Assembly: GCA_020854785.1 (NCBI GenBank)
Contig: JAHFZE010000241.1
Coordinates: 1-7,137 of the forward strand
DNA from: Methanomethylovorans sp.
GTDB lineage: Archaea > Halobacteriota > Methanosarcinia > Methanosarcinales > Methanosarcinaceae
Direction of reading: 5' to 3'
Length of the DNA: 7,137 bases
Below are positions 5,931 through 7,137 of the stretch, one piece after another. The notes under the pieces were generated by a model, which saw nothing but the letters and a program-made list of their open reading frames with translations, ran no database searches and was not told where the DNA came from. Each line of letters starts with the position of its first letter. The stretch's first letter is position 1. A program made the translations under genes and the position numbers.

Positions 5931-6269
5931 ATGAGAAAGATCGAAGCAATAATTAGGCCCACAAAGGTGCAGGAAGTAAAAGATGCACTGGAAGATGCCG
6001 GATTCGAGAGTATGACCATCACCGAGGTAAAGGGACGGGGAAAGCAGAAGGGTGTGCTCCAGCAGTGGAGAGGCCAGAAGTACTGCGTGGACCTGCTCCC
6101 CAAGGTGAAGATCGAACTGGTCGTGCCGGTGGAAAAGACAGATGCTGTGATTGAAATAATCATGAAGCATGCAAAGACGGGCTCAATAGGTGACGGAAAG
6201 ATCTTCATCTACCCGGTGGAAAAGATCATAAGGATCAGAACAGGCGAAACTGACGGGGATGCACTTTAA
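5931..6269 (+). CDS. glnK: PII nitrogen signal protein GlnK
   Basis: This is a complete 112-residue PII protein, the usual length. It starts MRKIEAIIRP, has the T-loop at about 37-55 (RGKQKG with Q39, then WRGQKYCVDLLPKVK with Y51 and K58), the B-loop TGSIGDGKIF (83-92) and the C-loop RIRTGE (101-106). Residues known to bind ATP/ADP and 2-oxoglutarate in the family are kept. The trimer senses energy and 2-oxoglutarate and plugs AmtB when ammonium is plentiful. Y51, the site uridylylated in enterobacteria, is present, but archaea generally lack that enzyme. The Shine-Dalgarno site GGAGTGA (5919-5925) includes the amtB stop codon, so the two genes are translationally linked. The close pairing with amtB is the standard arrangement and marks this as GlnK rather than a NifI-type PII. 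Confidence 0.96.
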   Translation: MRKIEAIIRPTKVQEVKDALEDAGFESMTITEVKGRGKQKGVLQQWRGQKYCVDLLPKVKIELVVPVEKTDAVIEIIMKHAKTGSIGDGKIFIYPVEKIIRIRTGETDGDAL

Positions 6270-6285
6270 GTGCATTCTCCTTCTT
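6255..6285 (+). terminator. Strong hairpin spanning the glnK stop codon
   Basis: ATGCACTT-T-AAGTGCAT (6259-6275) is a perfect 17-bp palindrome with the TAA stop (6267-6269) in the loop. As RNA the stem extends to about ten pairs through G-U and G-C pairs between 6255-6258 and 6276-6279. It is followed by a pyrimidine-rich run with several T (6276-6285). It probably ends or protects the 3' end of the amtB-glnK mRNA, though the T-run is weaker than in classic intrinsic terminators. Confidence 0.55.
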
Positions 6286-6334
6286 GATCGGCGTGGGCCC
6301 CGGGGATCAAAGCTCAGTGATCAACTGTTGATCA
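6284..6334. repeat. Cluster of four TTGATC/GATCAA arms including a perfect 17-bp palindrome
   Basis: Arms occur as TTGATC (6284-6289), GATCAA (6305-6310), GATCAA (6319-6324) and TTGATC (6328-6333). The last two belong to the perfect palindrome TGATCAAC-T-GTTGATCA (6318-6334). Between arms one and two lies a GC-rich GGGCCCCGGGG core (6295-6305). The RNA could fold as two side-by-side hairpins or in an alternative nested pairing. The function is unknown; a 3'-end processing site, terminator or protein-binding site would all fit. Confidence 0.5.
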
Positions 6335-6389
6335 TAGCCTCCATATTCCATAAGCCTTCCATAGTTTTTCCTACGGGACCCTTCCCTTA

Positions 6390-6396
6390 TTTTTTT
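6390..6396 (+). terminator. Oligo-T tract between glnK and hsdR
   Basis: Seven consecutive T residues follow a pyrimidine-rich stretch (6364-6389, which includes T5 at 6365-6369). Archaeal RNA polymerase often stops at such runs without a hairpin, so this is a likely backstop for the amtB-glnK transcript before the hsdR promoter. Confidence 0.4.
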
Positions 6397-6434
6397 GGCT
6401 TTGTGCAAACCGTATACAACCGGAACTAAGAATA

Positions 6435-6442
6435 CTTATATT
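6435..6442 (+). promoter_or_regulatory. Probable TATA box of hsdR
   Basis: CTTATATT fits an archaeal TATA box and predicts a start near 6465, giving a leader of about 85 bases. No other A/T-rich element between the oligo-T tract and the hsdR ATG is better. Confidence 0.45.
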
Positions 6443-6481
6443 GAATGTGAACATAGACTTTTCCAAAATCATTCCTGAAAC

Positions 6482-6543
6482 TGCATGAATTTTCCATGCA
6501 ATTCCCAAACCTGGGAGCAGAATGAACGAATAAATCCATGGAT
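6482..6543 (+). repeat. Three small palindromes in the hsdR leader
   Basis: TGCATG/CATGCA (6482-6487 and 6495-6500, 7-base loop), CCCA/TGGG (6504-6507 and 6512-6515) and the perfect palindrome ATCCATGGAT (6534-6543) follow one another before the hsdR start. The last ends 7 bases before the ATG and could hide the weak ribosome binding site AAGGT (6544-6548). They may control translation or bind a regulator, but each is short enough to arise by chance. Confidence 0.3.
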
Positions 6544-6550
6544 AAGGTCT

Positions 6551-7137
6551 ATGAATCATAATCAGAGCCCTGAGCAGGAAGCCAGAGACAGAATAGATGA
6601 AAAACTGAATGCTTCCGGCTGGATAGTGCAGGAAAGGAACAGGATAGACTGGAGTGCAGCCGATGGCATTGCTGTAAAAGAGTACTTTACAGATGTCGGA
6701 CCTGCGGATTATGTGCTTTTCGTGGACAAAAGCCCTGTGGGAATAATCGAGGCAAAGAAGGATGAAGAAGGCCACAGACTAACGGTTGTCGAGGAGCAGT
6801 CTGGTGAGTATGCCACAAGCAAGCTGAAATACCTGAACAATGACCCCCTGCCGTTCGTATATGAAAGCACAGGGGCACTTACGAGGTTCACTGACCACCG
6901 CGACCCGAAACCGAGGTCAAGACCTGTTTTTTCATTCCACCGCCCGGAGACCTTCAGGGAATGGCTCAAAAAAGAGAAGTCGCTGAGAGACAGATTGCAG
7001 GATATCCCGGGGCTTCGGACAGAAAGATTGCATGATTGCCAGATCCGGGCGATCAATAACCTGGAGAGATCATTTAAGGAAAATCACCCGCGAGCACTGA
7101 TCCAGATGGCCACTGGCTCTGGAAAAACGTACACTGC
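6551..7137 (+). CDS. hsdR: Type I restriction enzyme R subunit (HsdR), N-terminal part
   Basis: The first 195 codons of a gene that runs off the window; whole HsdR proteins are roughly 800-1100 residues. The start MNHNQSPEQEARDRIDEKLNASGW is typical of the HsdR N-terminal domain. The nuclease core shows the PD-ExK pattern: D53 in GPADYVLF and E67-A-K69 in VGIIEAKK. A linker (about 125-165, FREWLKKEKSL then LRTERLHDCQ) leads to the superfamily 2 helicase motor, whose Walker A MATGSGKT (186-193) is the last visible motif; Q164 in HDCQ fits the Q motif. In the complete enzyme HsdR cuts DNA after ATP-driven translocation, guided by HsdS and HsdM. No in-frame start lies just upstream; the ATG has only a weak, close AAGGT site. 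The visible part is intact. The methyltransferase at 3401-4363 is not its HsdM, being a much shorter beta-class enzyme. Confidence 0.88.
   Translation, partial: MNHNQSPEQEARDRIDEKLNASGWIVQERNRIDWSAADGIAVKEYFTDVGPADYVLFVDKSPVGIIEAKKDEEGHRLTVVEEQSGEYATSKLKYLNNDPLPFVYESTGALTRFTDHRDPKPRSRPVFSFHRPETFREWLKKEKSLRDRLQDIPGLRTERLHDCQIRAINNLERSFKENHPRALIQMATGSGKTYT

Noticed and set aside
4726..6208. Several long open frames antisense to amtB and glnK, such as 5182-5613, 5616-6170 and 5825-6208 on the minus strand
   Set aside because: Their products look like codon shadows (rich in Cys, Tyr, His or Ser without domain patterns) and they overlap two unmistakable genes.
6270..6550. A tRNA or CRISPR repeat in the palindrome-rich gap after glnK
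   Set aside because: No cloverleaf with a CCA-type acceptor or TTCGA-like T-loop can be drawn, and the repeated arms are only 6-8 bases and irregularly spaced.
6709..7056. A 115-codon minus-strand frame opposite hsdR
   Set aside because: Its Ser/Leu-rich composition has no domain pattern and it is opposite a gene with clear nuclease and Walker A motifs.

Overview
The window looks like chromosomal DNA of a methanogenic archaeon, most likely in Methanosarcinales/Methanosarcinaceae. Three things support this: the 3' end of an AtwA-type gene (methyl-coenzyme M reductase component A2) at the left edge, an NrpR nitrogen repressor with the one-domain NrpRI layout known from Methanosarcina, and archaeal TATA boxes with GGAG/GGTG-type Shine-Dalgarno sites before most genes. 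I cannot name the genus.

Left part (1-2108): the atwA tail is followed by a small coiled-coil phasin-family protein. Next comes an unrecognised protein built from two copies of a beta-rich repeat, then a convergent DUF3303-type gene. A two-way hairpin terminator at 1797-1815 separates the last two. Eight consecutive G residues lie just before the start codon of the beta-repeat gene.

Middle and right part (2410-6269): this is a nitrogen-control locus. nrpR encodes a 2-oxoglutarate-responsive repressor. amtB encodes an ammonium channel and glnK its PII regulator; these two are only 5 bp apart and surely co-transcribed. A perfect 13-bp palindrome lies between the amtB TATA box and its expected transcription start, where an NrpR operator would be expected, although its bases differ from the published operators I recall. 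A solitary beta-class DNA methyltransferase lies between nrpR and amtB on the opposite strand. It shares the short divergent promoter region with amtB and appears to be nearly leaderless.

Right edge (6270-7137): after a strong hairpin spanning the glnK stop codon comes a palindrome-rich gap of 281 bp. It is followed by the first 195 codons of a type I restriction R subunit (HsdR), with its PD-ExK nuclease site and Walker A motif visible. Its HsdM/HsdS partners, if present, lie outside the window.

I see no tRNA, rRNA, CRISPR array, insertion sequence or clear pseudogene. The best candidates for something undescribed are the phasin/beta-repeat pair with its G8 tract, the 13-bp amtB palindrome, and the cluster of four alternating TTGATC/GATCAA arms after glnK.
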